A stretch of DNA of 37,772 nucleotides from Nitrospirota bacterium (GTDB lineage Bacteria > Nitrospirota > Thermodesulfovibrionia > UBA6902 > DSMQ01). Below the pieces are notes generated by a model. The model was not told where the DNA came from and did not search any database. It saw nothing but the letters and a program-made list of their open reading frames with translations. Below, in pieces: positions 10,701-19,317 of the stretch. A program made the translations under genes and the position numbers. The first letter of the stretch is position 1. Each line of letters begins with the position of its first letter. The stretch spans positions 1-37,772 of the forward strand of contig JACQXB010000044.1 in assembly GCA_016208965.1 (NCBI GenBank). The letters are read 5' to 3'.

Positions 10701-11836
10701 AAAGGGAGAAGTACTCTGTTGTATATGGTGCTAAGCTTAAAGTTTTAGATGGACAGAAGATAGAAGCGGGACAAAGGCTTGTTGAATGGGATCCTTATTC
10801 GACCCCTATAATCACAGAGGTTGGGGGAAGGATTGCTGTAGGTGATATCGCAGAAGGAGTTTCAGTGAAAGAAGAGGTTGATGAGGCGACAGGCCTTTCA
10901 CATAAAGTGGTTATTGAGTATCCAGCAGAGATGAGGCCCCGTATCTCCATAAAGGATGAGCACGGTAAGGTTACCTTAAAAATCCCAGGGACAAACAACC
11001 TTGCCAGATATTTACTTCCTGTAGGGGTGCATCTACTTGTAGAGAAAGGATGGATAGTTTATCCTGGTGATGTTATTGCAAAGATACCAAGAGAGACTAT
11101 GAAGACAAAGGATATTACAGGAGGGCTGCCAAGGGTTGCTGAACTATTTGAGGCAAGAAAACCAAGAGAGGTGGCGATTGTAAGCGAGATAGCTGGTGAT
11201 GTTGAGTTCAGGGGATTCCATAAAGGTATGAGGATAGTAGTTATTAAAAGTGGAACTGATACAAGGGAATACCACATACCAAAGGGCAAGCATGTAAGCG
11301 TGTATGAAGGTGACTGGGTTAAGGCAGGGGAGCCATTGATGGACGGCTCGGTTAATCCCCATAGCATTTTAGAGATATTAGGACCGAAAGAACTCCAGCG
11401 ATACCTTGTTGATGAAGTGCAAAAGGTTTATAGACTTCAGGGTGTTTCAATAAATGATAAACACATAGAAATTATTGCCAGACAGATGATGAAAAAAGTA
11501 AAAATTGAAGACCCTGGTGATACCGATTTCCTTGTTGGCGAACAGGTAGATAAATTTACCTTTGAAGAGGGAAATAAACGAGTTAAAAAACAAAAGGGTA
11601 AACCTGCTCAAGCAAAACCACTACTTCTTGGTATTACAAAGGCATCCCTCACAACAGAGGGTTTTATCTCGGCTGCATCTTTCCAGGAGACCACAAGGGT
11701 TCTTACCGAGGCGGCTATCAATGGCACTGTGGATGAGCTTAAGGGTCTTAAGGAGAATGTTATCATGGGAAGGCTTATTCCTGCAGGAACAGGCGCGAGA
11801 GATTATGGGGATACATTTATTGAGGCGATAGAGTAA
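7757..11836 (+). CDS. rpoC: DNA-directed RNA polymerase subunit beta-prime
   Basis: A full-length beta-prime subunit of 1359 residues, starting at GTG 7757 after a GGGGGA site. It has the N-terminal zinc cluster ([20 protein letters not shown]), the catalytic Mg-binding loop [12 protein letters not shown], the bridge/trigger-loop region ([20 protein letters not shown]), and the second zinc cluster CGTSDG ... [13 protein letters not shown]. The C-terminal end [16 protein letters not shown] is typical. It directly follows rpoB and ends in front of a strong spacer hairpin. Confidence 0.98.
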   Translation: MGDIYSIFEKPKNPTDFESIRIKLASPEKIRAWSYGEVKKPETINYRTFKPEKDGLFCAKIFGPVKDWECICGKYKRMKHRGVVCDKCGVEVIQAEVRRERLGHIELETPVAHIWFLKGAPSRIGALLDMTVRHLEKVLYFESYIVVDPGDTPLKKKDLLTEEEYNKKRQEFGNRFKAGIGAEAIKELLRNVPLEALAKDLRTKIRGASSDAAKRKSTKMLRIVEAFRKSDNKPEWMIMDVIPVLPPDLRPLVPLEGGRFATSDLNDLYRRVINRNNRLKRLKELKAPSVIIRNERRMLQEAVDALFDNSRKGRALKTTTKRPLKSLSDMIKGKQGRFRQNLLGKRVDYSGRSVIVVGPELKLHQCGLPKTMALELFKPFVFNKLEDKGLATTIKAAKRMVEEGEPAVWDALDEVIKEYPVLLNRAPTLHRLGIQAFDPVLVEGKAIKLHPLVCTAFNADFDGDQMAVHVPLSIEAQIEARVLMMSVGNILSPASGKPITVPTQDMVLGIYYLTKEKMHAKGEGKIFSSPEEVRIAYDAKEIEEHAKIKVRMSGNLVDTMVGRVLFSEILPEGVPFSMVNREMNKKEISKLAEFCYKRAGKRATVVFLDNIEKLGFKYATTSGISICIDDMHIPSQKAALIKAAEQEVMDVEKQYAEGLITNGERYNKVIDIWAQVTEGVADEMMKELGAEGAKRHEKISEDVLKERRSFNSTFMMADSGARGSTAQIRQLAGMRGLMAKPTGEIIETPITANFREGLTPFQYFISTHGARKGLADTALKTANSGYLTRRLVDVTQDVIIREDDCGTSDGIYVISLVEGGEIIEPLEERIFGRVAAEDVKDPITKEIVVHKNHEIDDGLTQKIIEAGIDRVKIRSVLTCQSKHGVCRKCYGMDLGRGEKVEIGEAVGIIAAQSIGEPGTQLTMRTFHIGGTATKLVEQTVLEAKNSGTVKFIDLSIAKNREGAFVVMKRNGGIAVVDAKGREREKYSVVYGAKLKVLDGQKIEAGQRLVEWDPYSTPIITEVGGRIAVGDIAEGVSVKEEVDEATGLSHKVVIEYPAEMRPRISIKDEHGKVTLKIPGTNNLARYLLPVGVHLLVEKGWIVYPGDVIAKIPRETMKTKDITGGLPRVAELFEARKPREVAIVSEIAGDVEFRGFHKGMRIVVIKSGTDTREYHIPKGKHVSVYEGDWVKAGEPLMDGSVNPHSILEILGPKELQRYLVDEVQKVYRLQGVSINDKHIEIIARQMMKKVKIEDPGDTDFLVGEQVDKFTFEEGNKRVKKQKGKPAQAKPLLLGITKASLTTEGFISAASFQETTRVLTEAAINGTVDELKGLKENVIMGRLIPAGTGARDYGDTFIEAIE

Positions 11837-11838
11837 TT

Positions 11839-11898
11839 GATACAAGATACACGATACATGATAAAAATTCTTGTATCCTGTATCGTGTATCTTGCATC
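11839..11898. repeat. Long imperfect hairpin after rpoC
   Basis: The left arm starts at 11839 with GATACAAGATACACGATACA, and the right arm (to 11898) is its near-exact complement (GTATCGTGTATCTTGCATC), giving about 25 paired bases with a short A/T loop. It lies two bases after the rpoC stop. It lacks a clear U tract, so it may slow transcription or protect the mRNA end rather than act as a classic terminator. Repeats of the word GATACA(A/C) class it with the other word-repeat hairpins in this window. Confidence 0.7.
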
Positions 11899-11909
11899 TT
11901 AGAGTTAGC

Positions 11910-12359
11910 ATGAAGTTCATCGTTGATTCAATGCTCGGCAGGCTTGCCAGGTGGTTAAGGCTGCTTGGTTATGATACACTTTATTATCCTGATATAGAAG
12001 ATAGTCTTCTTTTAAGGATTGCAAGAGAAGATGATAGAATACTCCTAACAAGAGATACCCATGTTATAAAGGTGCGAGGTTTAAAAAAATATTTTTTACT
12101 GAATGAGAATAAGACATTTAAGCAGGTCAAGATAGTAATTAATTCATTAAATCTTAAGGATTTCTCTATCATGAGTAGATGTGTTATATGTAACAACACC
12201 ATTACTGAAATCCAGAAAGAAGGTATAAGAGGCCTTGTGCCTGAATATGTATATCAAACCACTGCGGTATTTAAACGATGTTCAGGTTGTGGTAAACTCT
12301 ACTGGAATGGAACTCACCCGGAGAAATTCAAAAAAAAATTATCGGAAATTCTCGCGTAA
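11910..12359 (+). CDS. Mut7-C RNase-domain protein with zinc ribbon
   Basis: A 149-residue protein. The N-terminal part (KFIVDSMLGRLARWLRLLGYDT, then DDRILLTRD) matches the Mut7-C domain, a PIN-like fold with acidic residues D6 and D49. The C-terminal part carries a zinc ribbon, C91/C94 and C124/C127, ending in the family's YWNGTHPEKF-type tail. Proteins of this type are predicted RNases of unknown target. I chose ATG 11910 because it gives the family N-terminus; the frame is open further upstream only through the spacer hairpin. The gene is separated from rpoC by that hairpin. Confidence 0.88.
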   Translation: MKFIVDSMLGRLARWLRLLGYDTLYYPDIEDSLLLRIAREDDRILLTRDTHVIKVRGLKKYFLLNENKTFKQVKIVINSLNLKDFSIMSRCVICNNTITEIQKEGIRGLVPEYVYQTTAVFKRCSGCGKLYWNGTHPEKFKKKLSEILA

Positions 12360-12401
12360 TGATGCTTGCTTAAAAAATATTTTTTATACTATAATTCTAT
12401 T

Positions 12402-12432
12402 TTGACAAAGACTAGTTATAGATATTTATAAT
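12402..12432 (+). promoter_or_regulatory. Candidate promoter for the dsrH/E/F-tusA operon
   Basis: A perfect TTGACA (12402-12407) and a perfect TATAAT (12427-12432) are separated by 19 bases, two more than the optimum. The site lies about 54 bases before the first operon gene, in a spacer that follows the Mut7-C gene. The AAAAAATATTTTTT run just upstream (about 12373-12386) may serve as a weak terminator of the preceding unit or as an UP-like A/T tract. Confidence 0.5.
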
Positions 12433-12485
12433 GGTTATTGTGCAAAACTTTTGATATCCTAATATTCTAATTTCAGGAGGTTTTT

Positions 12486-12782
12486 ATGAAGTTAGCGGTT
12501 TTTGTAAGTGAGTTTAAAAATACAGTTGATACCATGGACAGGCTGAAGGCCGAGAAATTAGGCATAATACTTGTAGAAAATGGTGTTTACCATGCAGCCG
12601 TCAAAGAAGGCGGCAATCCCTCACCACTTCTTAAGAAATCTGCTAACTTCTATGCACTCTCAGAAGACCTTGAGACAAGAGGGCTCAGTGGCGCTAATGT
12701 TGCAAGTAATGTTAAGGTCGTTACATATAGCGACCTGGTGGATTTGATATTCAATGACTATGAAAAATTAGCCTGGTTATAG
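12486..12782 (+). CDS. DsrH/TusB-like sulfur relay protein (no cysteine)
   Basis: A 98-residue protein. The pattern IILVENGVYHAA, then SEDLETRGL, then VKVVTYSDLVDLIF and the end KLAWL follows the DsrH/TusB family layout. In the known DsrEFH and TusBCD hexamers, DsrH/TusB is a structural partner of the sulfur-binding DsrE/TusD. This protein has no cysteine at all, so it cannot carry a persulfide itself and is probably structural. It starts after a perfect AGGAGG and is the first gene of a four-gene operon. Confidence 0.75.
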   Translation: MKLAVFVSEFKNTVDTMDRLKAEKLGIILVENGVYHAAVKEGGNPSPLLKKSANFYALSEDLETRGLSGANVASNVKVVTYSDLVDLIFNDYEKLAWL

Positions 12783-12821
12783 ATATGTAATCAGTTATAA
12801 TTTATAACAGGAGGTAAGAAA

Positions 12822-13181
12822 ATGGCTACCCTTACGATTGGTATTTTCTCTTCACTTATTGGGTCTATGTCTTTTGATTTTGCATTAAAGCTCGCAGAGA
12901 CAGCAGCAAACAAAGGGCATAAAGTAAATCTATGGCTATCAGGAAATGCTATAGGGCTTGTAAAAAACAATCAGAAACATCTGAAAGATTATTCCACTGG
13001 AGAGAAACCCCTCAAGGCATTATTAGAAAAAGGTGTAGAGGTATGCACGTGTGAGGCATGTACACTGGCAAGAGGTATTCAGAAAACCGATGCTATCGGT
13101 GGAGTACAATGGAATGCCATGCACTGGTATCTTGCAAAGATACATCACAGTGACAGGGTATTACATATAGGAGGGGAATAA
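12822..13181 (+). CDS. DsrE/TusD-like sulfurtransferase subunit
   Basis: A 119-residue protein of the DsrE family. It begins with a Rossmann-like strand (LTIGIFSSLIGSMSFDFALKLAETA) and carries the cysteine cluster EVCTCEACTLARGI (three Cys at about residues 75-80), the position of the active cysteine of DsrE/TusD. Known homologues pass persulfide sulfur to DsrC/TusE. The start follows AGGAGG, and the stop lies one base before the next gene, so the two are translationally linked. Presence of three closely spaced cysteines is richer than the single catalytic one of the reference proteins. Confidence 0.8.
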   Translation: MATLTIGIFSSLIGSMSFDFALKLAETAANKGHKVNLWLSGNAIGLVKNNQKHLKDYSTGEKPLKALLEKGVEVCTCEACTLARGIQKTDAIGGVQWNAMHWYLAKIHHSDRVLHIGGE

Positions 13182-13182
13182 A

Positions 13183-13593
13183 ATGGCAGATACAAAACTG
13201 GCTTTCATAGTTCAAAGACCACCGTATAAGAGTGAAAACCCGAAACTTGCTGTAACACATGCCATATCTTACCAGACCGTTGAGATACTGCTTGAGGATG
13301 GAGAAACAGTTACACCCACCCTCTGCTTTATCGGTGAAGGGGTTTTAGCATGTCTTAAGGGCCAGAAGGCAATGGAGCACTACGGAATAACAAGCACTGA
13401 GATGCATGTTAAAAGTGCGCTTCTTGTAGACCTAAATGTTTTAGTTTGTAAGGAAGACATAGATCGCTTCGGTATTACTGAAGACAAAATCTTAGACGCC
13501 GATGATATGGGAGCTGATAAAAAGATACAGGTAGTGCCGTATGATGCTATACAAAAGGCAATAGAATCAGCAAACCATGTGCTATTCTTTTAG
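13183..13593 (+). CDS. DsrF/TusC-like sulfur relay protein
   Basis: A 136-residue protein. The N-terminal LAFIVQRPPYKSE resembles the family signature (RRPPYGS) of DsrF/TusC, followed by a FIGEGVLACL segment and a C-terminal HVLFF strand. In the known complexes DsrF/TusC is one of three subunits of the hexamer. The ribosome site AGGAGGGG lies within the end of the dsrE-like gene. The family is divergent, and DsrE versus DsrF assignment rests on this motif and on gene order; 'DsrE-family protein' is the safe minimum. Confidence 0.7.
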   Translation: MADTKLAFIVQRPPYKSENPKLAVTHAISYQTVEILLEDGETVTPTLCFIGEGVLACLKGQKAMEHYGITSTEMHVKSALLVDLNVLVCKEDIDRFGITEDKILDADDMGADKKIQVVPYDAIQKAIESANHVLFF

Positions 13594-13633
13594 ATAAAAT
13601 TCAGTATAATAAATTATACATAGGAGGGAAATT

Positions 13634-13885
13634 ATGGCTGATTTAAAATCCATGACACCAAACGAAACCATTGATGTTCTTGGAAGGGTTTGTCCTTATC
13701 CACTGGTACTGACTAAAAAAGCCATGGAGAAATTACCCGGCGGCTCTGTGCTTAAAGTTCTTTGTGACGCCCCTGCATCTGCTGAAGATACAATCCCACG
13801 ATATTGTGAGAAGCAGGGATTTGAGTTTGAAGCGGTTAAGCTTGATGATAAGGGTTACTGGGAACTATATATCAAGAAACCGTAG
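13634..13885 (+). CDS. tusA: TusA-family sulfur carrier
   Basis: An 83-residue protein with the TusA/SirA motif CPYPLVLTKKAM, whose cysteine C20 carries the persulfide. The rest (LKVLCDAPASAEDTIPRYCEKQGFEF) is the usual small alpha/beta fold. TusA passes sulfur from cysteine desulfurases or rhodaneses to DsrE/TusD-type complexes; in sulfur oxidisers it acts with DsrEFH. The start follows AGGAGG. It is the last gene of this operon and stops 86 bases before a strong hairpin. Confidence 0.9.
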   Translation: MADLKSMTPNETIDVLGRVCPYPLVLTKKAMEKLPGGSVLKVLCDAPASAEDTIPRYCEKQGFEFEAVKLDDKGYWELYIKKP

Positions 13886-13970
13886 AAAACACAGATATTC
13901 ACTGATTACTTGCAGATGATCACAGATAAAAAACAAAGTAGAGAGTAAGGCTTCGCTTACCTGTAATAAA

Positions 13971-14012
13971 GACAAAGAAGACGTCCCGAAGTGTCGGGAC
14001 GTCTTCTTTGTC
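13971..14012. terminator. Perfect 19-bp hairpin, probable bidirectional terminator
   Basis: The left arm 13971-13989 and right arm 13994-14012 are exact complements with a 4-base loop (AGTG). The core TCCCGA/TCGGGA is the same stem found in the dispersed elements. It lies between the convergent tusA and ferredoxin genes, and pyrimidine-rich TCTTCTTTGTCT forms the right arm in both directions. A bidirectional terminator is the simplest reading. A smaller hairpin (GTAAG/CTTAC) lies just before it at about 13946-13961. Confidence 0.75.
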
Positions 14013-14034
14013 TAATCCCCTTTTCTAACCCTAC

Positions 14035-14220
14035 TTATATCTCAGTAACAGTTATAGACTGGGTAGGGCAGACCTCTACGCAGCTTAAACAGTAAGAACA
14101 ATCTGATGCTTTATACGGGTCTGACTTTCCATCAACTATCCTGAAGACCTCTACAGGGCAGATATTAACGCACTCCTCACATCCATCACATTTTTCTGCA
14201 TCAACAGTAACAATATACAC
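14035..14220 (-). CDS. 2x[4Fe-4S] ferredoxin
   Basis: A 61-residue protein with two full cluster motifs, CDGCEECVNICP and CSYCLSCVEVCP. It starts at GTG 14220 after a purine-rich GGAGGGAAGAGG. It is a low-potential electron carrier. It is the last gene downstream of dsrP, separated by 117 bases that may hold a separate promoter, so it may or may not belong to the dsrMKJOP transcript. Electron supply to sulfite reductase or DsrK is a reasonable but unproven role. Confidence 0.92.
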   Translation of the reverse strand: MYIVTVDAEKCDGCEECVNICPVEVFRIVDGKSDPYKASDCSYCLSCVEVCPTQSITVTEI

Positions 14221-14337
14221 TTTTCCTCTTCCCTCCTTTCATGTGTAATTTTACATAAAACTTATCTTTTTTAATATATAAAAATAGACAACCGTTATTC
14301 AACCCTTTGAGATGGGAACAATAGTTACAAGAAGATT

Positions 14338-15510
14338 TTAGTGTTCTAACTCTACACCTGCTGTCTCTTCCCTCACTGTAACAGCTATCTTGTAAAGTGC
14401 AGTAAGTATTAGAAATCCGATTGCCCACACACCAAGAACAATAAGTGTCTCAGGTAAGGTAGGCCAGTATTCTGTGACCTTTTCAAAAGGATTTGGGACG
14501 AACCCACCAATAATTAATCCAAACCCTTTATCTATCCATAAAGACAGAAATACTGCAACACAGGCAATTGCCAGCAATGTTTCGTTCCTTCTTATCCGTG
14601 GGAATATCAATAATCCAAGTGCAACTATTGCAAGGATACTTGAAATCCACATCATCGGAACAAGCTTCTCATGCCCCTCAAGCCCGGAATAGAGATATTG
14701 GAAAGGATGCATATGACCCGGGATGTTGCTGTAAAAGGCTGTAAAAAATTCAAACCCGAGGAAAAGCACATTTGCAATCATAAAATAGGTAACAATCTTT
14801 CCAAGTGCCTGTATAGCCTCTTTGCCGGGGTCAAACTTTGTTACCTTCCTTATAATCAAGGCAAGGATAATGAGTAAGGCAGGGCCTGAAGAGAATGCAG
14901 ATGCTAAGAATCGCGCTGCCATAATGGCTGACAGCCAGAAGTGTCTTCCCGGAAGACCTGCGTAAAGAAATGCTGTAACTATATGAATGCTCGGCGCCCA
15001 GACAATAGAAAGATATATAAATGGTTTTATCCATTTTGGCGGTGGAAAGCCTTTGCGGTCAGCACCTAAAACAGTCCATCCTACAATAAGATTGAGAACA
15101 AGATAACCATTCAGAACCATTGCATCCCAGAAGAGAATAGAATTGGGTGTTGGGTGTAATAACACATTCAGGATTCGCATTGGCTGCCCCATATCTACAA
15201 ATATGAATAAGAGGCACATCATCACAGAAGGGATAGCAAGAAACTCACCCAGAATTGTAATCTTACCAAACTGCTTATAATTATGGAGATAATAGGGTAG
15301 GACTATCATTACTGCAGAGGCTGCTACACCAACAAGAAACGTGAATTGCCCTATATAAAAACCCCATGATACATCCCTGCTCATGCCTGTTATCCCTAAG
15401 CCAACCCTGAACTGATAGAGGTAAGAGATAACGCCTATCCCGATAAGTACAAGCAAAAATGTCATCCATAACCAGTATTTTTTGCTACCGCTTAATGCCT
15501 TCTCAAGCAT
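14338..15510 (-). CDS. dsrP: DsrP, NrfD-like membrane subunit of DsrMKJOP
   Basis: A 390-residue integral membrane protein with about ten hydrophobic segments, of the NrfD/PsrC family. In DsrMKJOP it is thought to exchange electrons with the menaquinone pool together with the periplasmic iron-sulfur subunit DsrO. I chose the second ATG (15510) because GGAGG lies 8 bases before it and only 2 bases before the first ATG (15516). It overlaps the end of dsrO by several codons, which indicates translational coupling. Conserved features include the FYIGQFTFLVGVAASAV segment near the N-terminus. Confidence 0.93.
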   Translation of the reverse strand: MLEKALSGSKKYWLWMTFLLVLIGIGVISYLYQFRVGLGITGMSRDVSWGFYIGQFTFLVGVAASAVMIVLPYYLHNYKQFGKITILGEFLAIPSVMMCLLFIFVDMGQPMRILNVLLHPTPNSILFWDAMVLNGYLVLNLIVGWTVLGADRKGFPPPKWIKPFIYLSIVWAPSIHIVTAFLYAGLPGRHFWLSAIMAARFLASAFSSGPALLIILALIIRKVTKFDPGKEAIQALGKIVTYFMIANVLFLGFEFFTAFYSNIPGHMHPFQYLYSGLEGHEKLVPMMWISSILAIVALGLLIFPRIRRNETLLAIACVAVFLSLWIDKGFGLIIGGFVPNPFEKVTEYWPTLPETLIVLGVWAIGFLILTALYKIAVTVREETAGVELEH

Positions 15511-16297
15511 TTTCATTACCTCCGATTATGTAGTAAACACTCGGTCGTGTCCCAAGTTCGTTCTTGCGCCGAATAGCATAATGCGAGCTGAGTATCTTTC
15601 TTACATCCGAGTTTGGGTCATTCATGTCACCAAAGACTATTGCGCCATTGGATACCTCAACGCAAGCAGGCATAAGACCTTTTGCAAGTCTTTCTATGCA
15701 GAAATTGCATTTTTCTACAACACCTTTTGTCCGTGTTGGATATTCTTTATTTTCCTCTTTAATAAAATGCTGAGGGTCTTTCCAGTTGAAACTCCTTGCT
15801 CCAAATGGACAAGCTGCCATACAGAACCTGCATCCAATACAGCGATGATAGTCCATCTGGGTAATGCCCTCTTTAGTTTTAAATGTTGCCTTTGTGGGAC
15901 ACACCCTTACACATGGCGGATTTTCACAATGGTTACAAAGCAGAACAAAAGGCTTGTGTTCTAAAGCCTCCGGCATATGTTCTGTTTCCTGCCCGGGGAA
16001 TGTATGCTTAAAGGTGTCTGTCCATATCCATTTGATTTCATCCTTTGGATTTCCAAGGTCAGGCACATTATGGATTCTGTGACAGGCATCTATAACCTTT
16101 TTAAAATTTTCATCAGTTTTGAACTTACTTACATCAATAACCATGCCCCATCTCTTTGCTGTTATGGCACCTGAAGGAGGTAAATACTCTGAAGCCTCCA
16201 GAATGTTATCCTTAATTACATTAAGAGCCGATACACTACCCAGCCCGGACATAATGGAGACCCCTGCTATTTTTAGGAAATCCCTTCTATTAATCAT
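15503..16297 (-). CDS. dsrO: DsrO, periplasmic iron-sulfur subunit
   Basis: A 264-residue protein. The N-terminus has a twin-arginine signal (RRDFLK at residues 4-9, then a hydrophobic stretch), so it is exported folded. Cysteine groups follow the ferredoxin-like electron-transfer subunit pattern: CNHCENPPCVRVCP (121-133), CIGCRFCMAACP (153-164) and CNFC...C (197-212). It works as the partner of DsrP, taking electrons toward or from DsrJ. ATG 16297 has AGGAGG five bases upstream and overlaps the dsrJ stop in ATGA fashion. Confidence 0.94.
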   Translation of the reverse strand: MINRRDFLKIAGVSIMSGLGSVSALNVIKDNILEASEYLPPSGAITAKRWGMVIDVSKFKTDENFKKVIDACHRIHNVPDLGNPKDEIKWIWTDTFKHTFPGQETEHMPEALEHKPFVLLCNHCENPPCVRVCPTKATFKTKEGITQMDYHRCIGCRFCMAACPFGARSFNWKDPQHFIKEENKEYPTRTKGVVEKCNFCIERLAKGLMPACVEVSNGAIVFGDMNDPNSDVRKILSSHYAIRRKNELGTRPSVYYIIGGNENA

Positions 16298-16692
16298 TTC
16301 TTTGCCTCCTTTGGTGCAATATGGCAATCCCAGCAGTAAGGCTTTGCGCCTGCATAATTATGGCATTTATCACAAAACTCTTTCTTGTTTGAATGGCATT
16401 TCATACATGTGTTTTGAAGGCTTATAGTATATTTCTCACCGTCCTGAGCAACATAGATTCTATTGCCATCTCTAACTGCCGAATCCCTCCAATCATTAAG
16501 CAATTGCATATGTTCAGCCTTCATGAACTCCTTAGACTCTACACACTTTTTCTCCTTTAATTCATTGATAACTGGTGTGTCAATTTTGGGTTCAGGTTTA
16601 ACAGTTGCCTTACCTATATTACTGTAAAAAGGAAAAGTCGCAACTGCCAAGAATATAATTAGCCCTAAAAGAATTTTCCACCCGTTATACAT
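16294..16692 (-). CDS. dsrJ: DsrJ, triheme cytochrome c
   Basis: A 132-residue membrane-anchored cytochrome. An uncleaved signal/anchor helix (about residues 6-24) is followed by three heme c motifs, CMKCH (96-100), CDKCH (107-111) and CWDCH (120-124). A lone cysteine at residue 50 (KKCVESKEFM) fits the unusual heme-ligating cysteine described for DsrJ of Allochromatium. ATG 16692 follows AGGAGG and overlaps the dsrK stop by eight bases. The protein faces the periplasm. The frame is open 11 codons further upstream, but that start would disturb the signal anchor. Confidence 0.94.
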   Translation of the reverse strand: MYNGWKILLGLIIFLAVATFPFYSNIGKATVKPEPKIDTPVINELKEKKCVESKEFMKAEHMQLLNDWRDSAVRDGNRIYVAQDGEKYTISLQNTCMKCHSNKKEFCDKCHNYAGAKPYCWDCHIAPKEAKK

Positions 16693-18301
16693 TTTCTTTT
16701 GCCTCCTTTTCCGGAAGGGGTTCACTGCGTAGGGTGGTTGTCCTCTCCTTTTCGCCTTTCATAACAAGGGCGTTTCCTACCAACTCATGAACACCACAAA
16801 CCTCTACCCCCGGAACCCAGTAATCCATAAGAGGTTTAAGGGCAGCCCTATCAATTGCGCATATATTTGCCAGCATGTTTATACCATAGTGTTTATGAAC
16901 ATGCTTCACTGCGTTAGCCCTCGGGAAACCGCCTCGCATCCTTAATTCCATATTCTCTCCGGCGTTCAGCCCCGATCCACTTCCACAGCAAAACGTCTGT
17001 TCCCTGATAGTGTTTTCAGGCATTTCATAAAAATGGTTGCATACATTCCTGATGATATGCCTTGGTTCCTCAAAAATGCCCATGCCCCTTGCGGTATTAC
17101 ACGAATCATGGAAGGTTACCTTCAGATAATCATTTCTGCTTGGGTTCAGATTCAGTTTACCGTGTTTAATAAGGTCAGCAGTAAATTCAGCAATATGAAC
17201 TGCTTTTAAGGAGCTTGTATAATCAAATTTTGTGCCTGTTATCGGAGAGACAGGAGTTTCAAGAAAATCCGTAGGTCCATGCCATGTTTCCAGATACTGA
17301 TTCCATACCCTCCACATGTGCCCGCATTCTCCTCCCAAAATCCATTTAACTTTTAACCTCTTTGCCTCAGCGTATATCTTGTAAGCAAGTTTCTTTGCCA
17401 TTTCATTTGAGGTAAAAAGCCCGAAATTCCCGCCTTCTGCAGCAAGTGTGCTCCATGTATAGTTAAGTCCCAATTCATGGAAAAGCATCATATATCCCAT
17501 GCAGGTGTAAGTACCGGGGTCGCCAAAAAGGTCGCCAGAGGGTGTGATAAAAAGTATTTCAGCACCCTTTCTGTTAAAAGTTGGCTCTATCTTGATACCT
17601 GTTATAGTCTCTATATCCTCTACCATAGACTCAATAATGCTCTTAATTGTATGAGGCTCAAGACCAAGATGATTCCCTGTCCTGTAACAATTTGCTACAG
17701 GACCCATAGTCCAGTCAGTGTTTAGGCCCAAGAGATTCAGAAGCTCTCTGCATATAATCGTAATTTCAGCAGTATCAATACCGTAAGGACAGAAGACTGA
17801 ACAGCGGCGGCATTCGGTGCATTGAAATGCGTAGTACCACAACTCTCTTAGGACATCAAAAGTAATTTCTCTGGCTCCAGCGAGTTTGCCCAGAAGCTTC
17901 CCGCTTGTTGTAAAGTAATTTCTATATACTGACCTTAAAAGCTCTGCCCTCAAAACAGGCATATTCTTTGGGTCGCCAGTGCCGAGGAAAAAATGGCACT
18001 TATCAGCACAAGCACCACATCTCACACATATATCCATAAATAGGCGGAAAGAGCGATACTTCTTAAGCCGCTCAGCAAACCCCTCCAGGAATATTTCTTT
18101 CCAGTTTTCAGGTAGTTTCCAGTCATCCTCTATCGGTTTCCACTCCCTCGGATTTGGCATATCAACAGCCTGAAGATATTTGGGCCTTGTACCAAAACAC
18201 CAAAAACCATCTTTGAATTCAGCAGGGGTATTCACCCATCTCTTTTCAGGAGGCTTGTAGTTTATTTTGGAAAGTTCATCTGGAGTTGGAAGTTTTGCCA
18301 T
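16685..18301 (-). CDS. dsrK: DsrK, HdrD-like iron-sulfur subunit
   Basis: A 538-residue cytoplasmic protein related to heterodisulfide reductase HdrD. Two [4Fe-4S] motifs lie at C92/C95/C98/C102 and C161/C164/C167/C171. Two cysteine-rich (CCG-type) regions follow: C326 in GGECGHMW, and HDSCNTARG (C401) with FCCGSGSGLNAG (C438/C439). DsrK is the predicted site where the DsrC trisulfide or disulfide is reduced or its thiols oxidised, with electrons moving via DsrM. The start follows AGGAG, and the dsrM stop is five bases upstream. No dsrL lies between it and dsrJ. Confidence 0.95.
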   Translation of the reverse strand: MAKLPTPDELSKINYKPPEKRWVNTPAEFKDGFWCFGTRPKYLQAVDMPNPREWKPIEDDWKLPENWKEIFLEGFAERLKKYRSFRLFMDICVRCGACADKCHFFLGTGDPKNMPVLRAELLRSVYRNYFTTSGKLLGKLAGAREITFDVLRELWYYAFQCTECRRCSVFCPYGIDTAEITIICRELLNLLGLNTDWTMGPVANCYRTGNHLGLEPHTIKSIIESMVEDIETITGIKIEPTFNRKGAEILFITPSGDLFGDPGTYTCMGYMMLFHELGLNYTWSTLAAEGGNFGLFTSNEMAKKLAYKIYAEAKRLKVKWILGGECGHMWRVWNQYLETWHGPTDFLETPVSPITGTKFDYTSSLKAVHIAEFTADLIKHGKLNLNPSRNDYLKVTFHDSCNTARGMGIFEEPRHIIRNVCNHFYEMPENTIREQTFCCGSGSGLNAGENMELRMRGGFPRANAVKHVHKHYGINMLANICAIDRAALKPLMDYWVPGVEVCGVHELVGNALVMKGEKERTTTLRSEPLPEKEAKENV

Positions 18302-18306
18302 ATTCT

Positions 18307-19305
18307 TTACTCCTTTTCAACTGGTATCCCAGCATTTTTCATCTTTTCTCTAAATTCATCCTCGTACTCCTCATAGGTACGAGCCTTGACAGGGTAATTC
18401 CATGGATTGATGTGTCTTACCATACGATTGTTATTAGAGAGGTTCCTTGTGGGACTGAGAAATACACCACCCATGTGCATCAGCTTACTAAATGGAAAAT
18501 AAGCAAGCAGGACACTAATGAGGAACAGGTGGATATAGAATATAACATCAATCTTTTCTGGAATCATTGGATTTAAACTGACCAGCCCCATGGTCAATTC
18601 CTTTACACTAACAACGTCTATTTTCAGGAAATATCTCATCAGGATACCCGTAGAGGCTATTGCTATGATTAAAAACAACGGGAAATAATCAGCAGGTAGT
18701 GATATATAACGAATCGTTGGCAGTAAGAACCTTCTCAGTAATAGGAAAAGTGCCGCCAGAAGCAATATTGAACCTGTTATAAGAAATGTTGGGGCGCCTA
18801 TCTGTAGAAAACCATCAAGGGTTTCTACAAAATGAACAGGAGATGGAACAGGCTGGAGGAATAACCTCAGATGTCTGAATGAAATTGTAAAGAATGAGAC
18901 ATGGAATGCCAGAGATCCCAACCAGAGCCACTTACTTGAACCATAGCCAAGCCTTCCATCTCTTAATTCAGCTTTAGTGTTCCTGAAAAGGGAACGGAAA
19001 AGAAACACCTCAAGTATCATTCTCACTGTAGCACCTAAAGCAGTGGAAGGGTTTTCTATTTTATTTTGTTTTACCCATGGAAGGGATTTCTGTTGTCCGC
19101 AGGTTGTTGGTATGCGAAATGGCACAGGTGAGGTACTCCACTTTAGCATACGATAAACAAACCCCAGAAGGAATGTTAAAATAGCAGCATAAGGAATAAC
19201 AACACCAAAGAAAATCTGAAGATTCGCAGCCTTAATACCTGCGTAGGCAAGTAAAACAAGTAGAATCACCATCACAAAAGAAAATAAGGCTCCCACCTTG
19301 CTCAC
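18307..19305 (-). CDS. dsrM: DsrM, NarI-like cytochrome b subunit
   Basis: A 332-residue membrane protein with about six hydrophobic segments and a NarI-like central region (SLAFHVSFFTISFRHLRLFL), where histidines would bind heme b. DsrM passes electrons between menaquinone and DsrK. The start is not certain: GTG 19305 is closely preceded by a weak GAGAG, while GTG 19296 has AGAGGTGA at good spacing. Four bases separate dsrM from the RsbRD-like gene's stop region, so they are probably co-transcribed. Confidence 0.92.
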   Translation of the reverse strand: MSKVGALFSFVMVILLVLLAYAGIKAANLQIFFGVVIPYAAILTFLLGFVYRMLKWSTSPVPFRIPTTCGQQKSLPWVKQNKIENPSTALGATVRMILEVFLFRSLFRNTKAELRDGRLGYGSSKWLWLGSLAFHVSFFTISFRHLRLFLQPVPSPVHFVETLDGFLQIGAPTFLITGSILLLAALFLLLRRFLLPTIRYISLPADYFPLFLIIAIASTGILMRYFLKIDVVSVKELTMGLVSLNPMIPEKIDVIFYIHLFLISVLLAYFPFSKLMHMGGVFLSPTRNLSNNNRMVRHINPWNYPVKARTYEEYEDEFREKMKNAGIPVEKE

Positions 19306-19317
19306 CTCTCTTCCATT

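Noticed and set aside
13971-14012. A CRISPR-like or attachment-site repeat because of the perfect 19-bp arms.
   Set aside because: It is a single inverted repeat between convergent genes, with no spacers or direct copies; a terminator is the simple reading.
15482-15964. A 160-codon plus-strand reading frame across the dsrP/dsrO junction.
   Set aside because: It is antisense to dsrP and dsrO, which are supported by family motifs and ribosome sites; it is a shadow.
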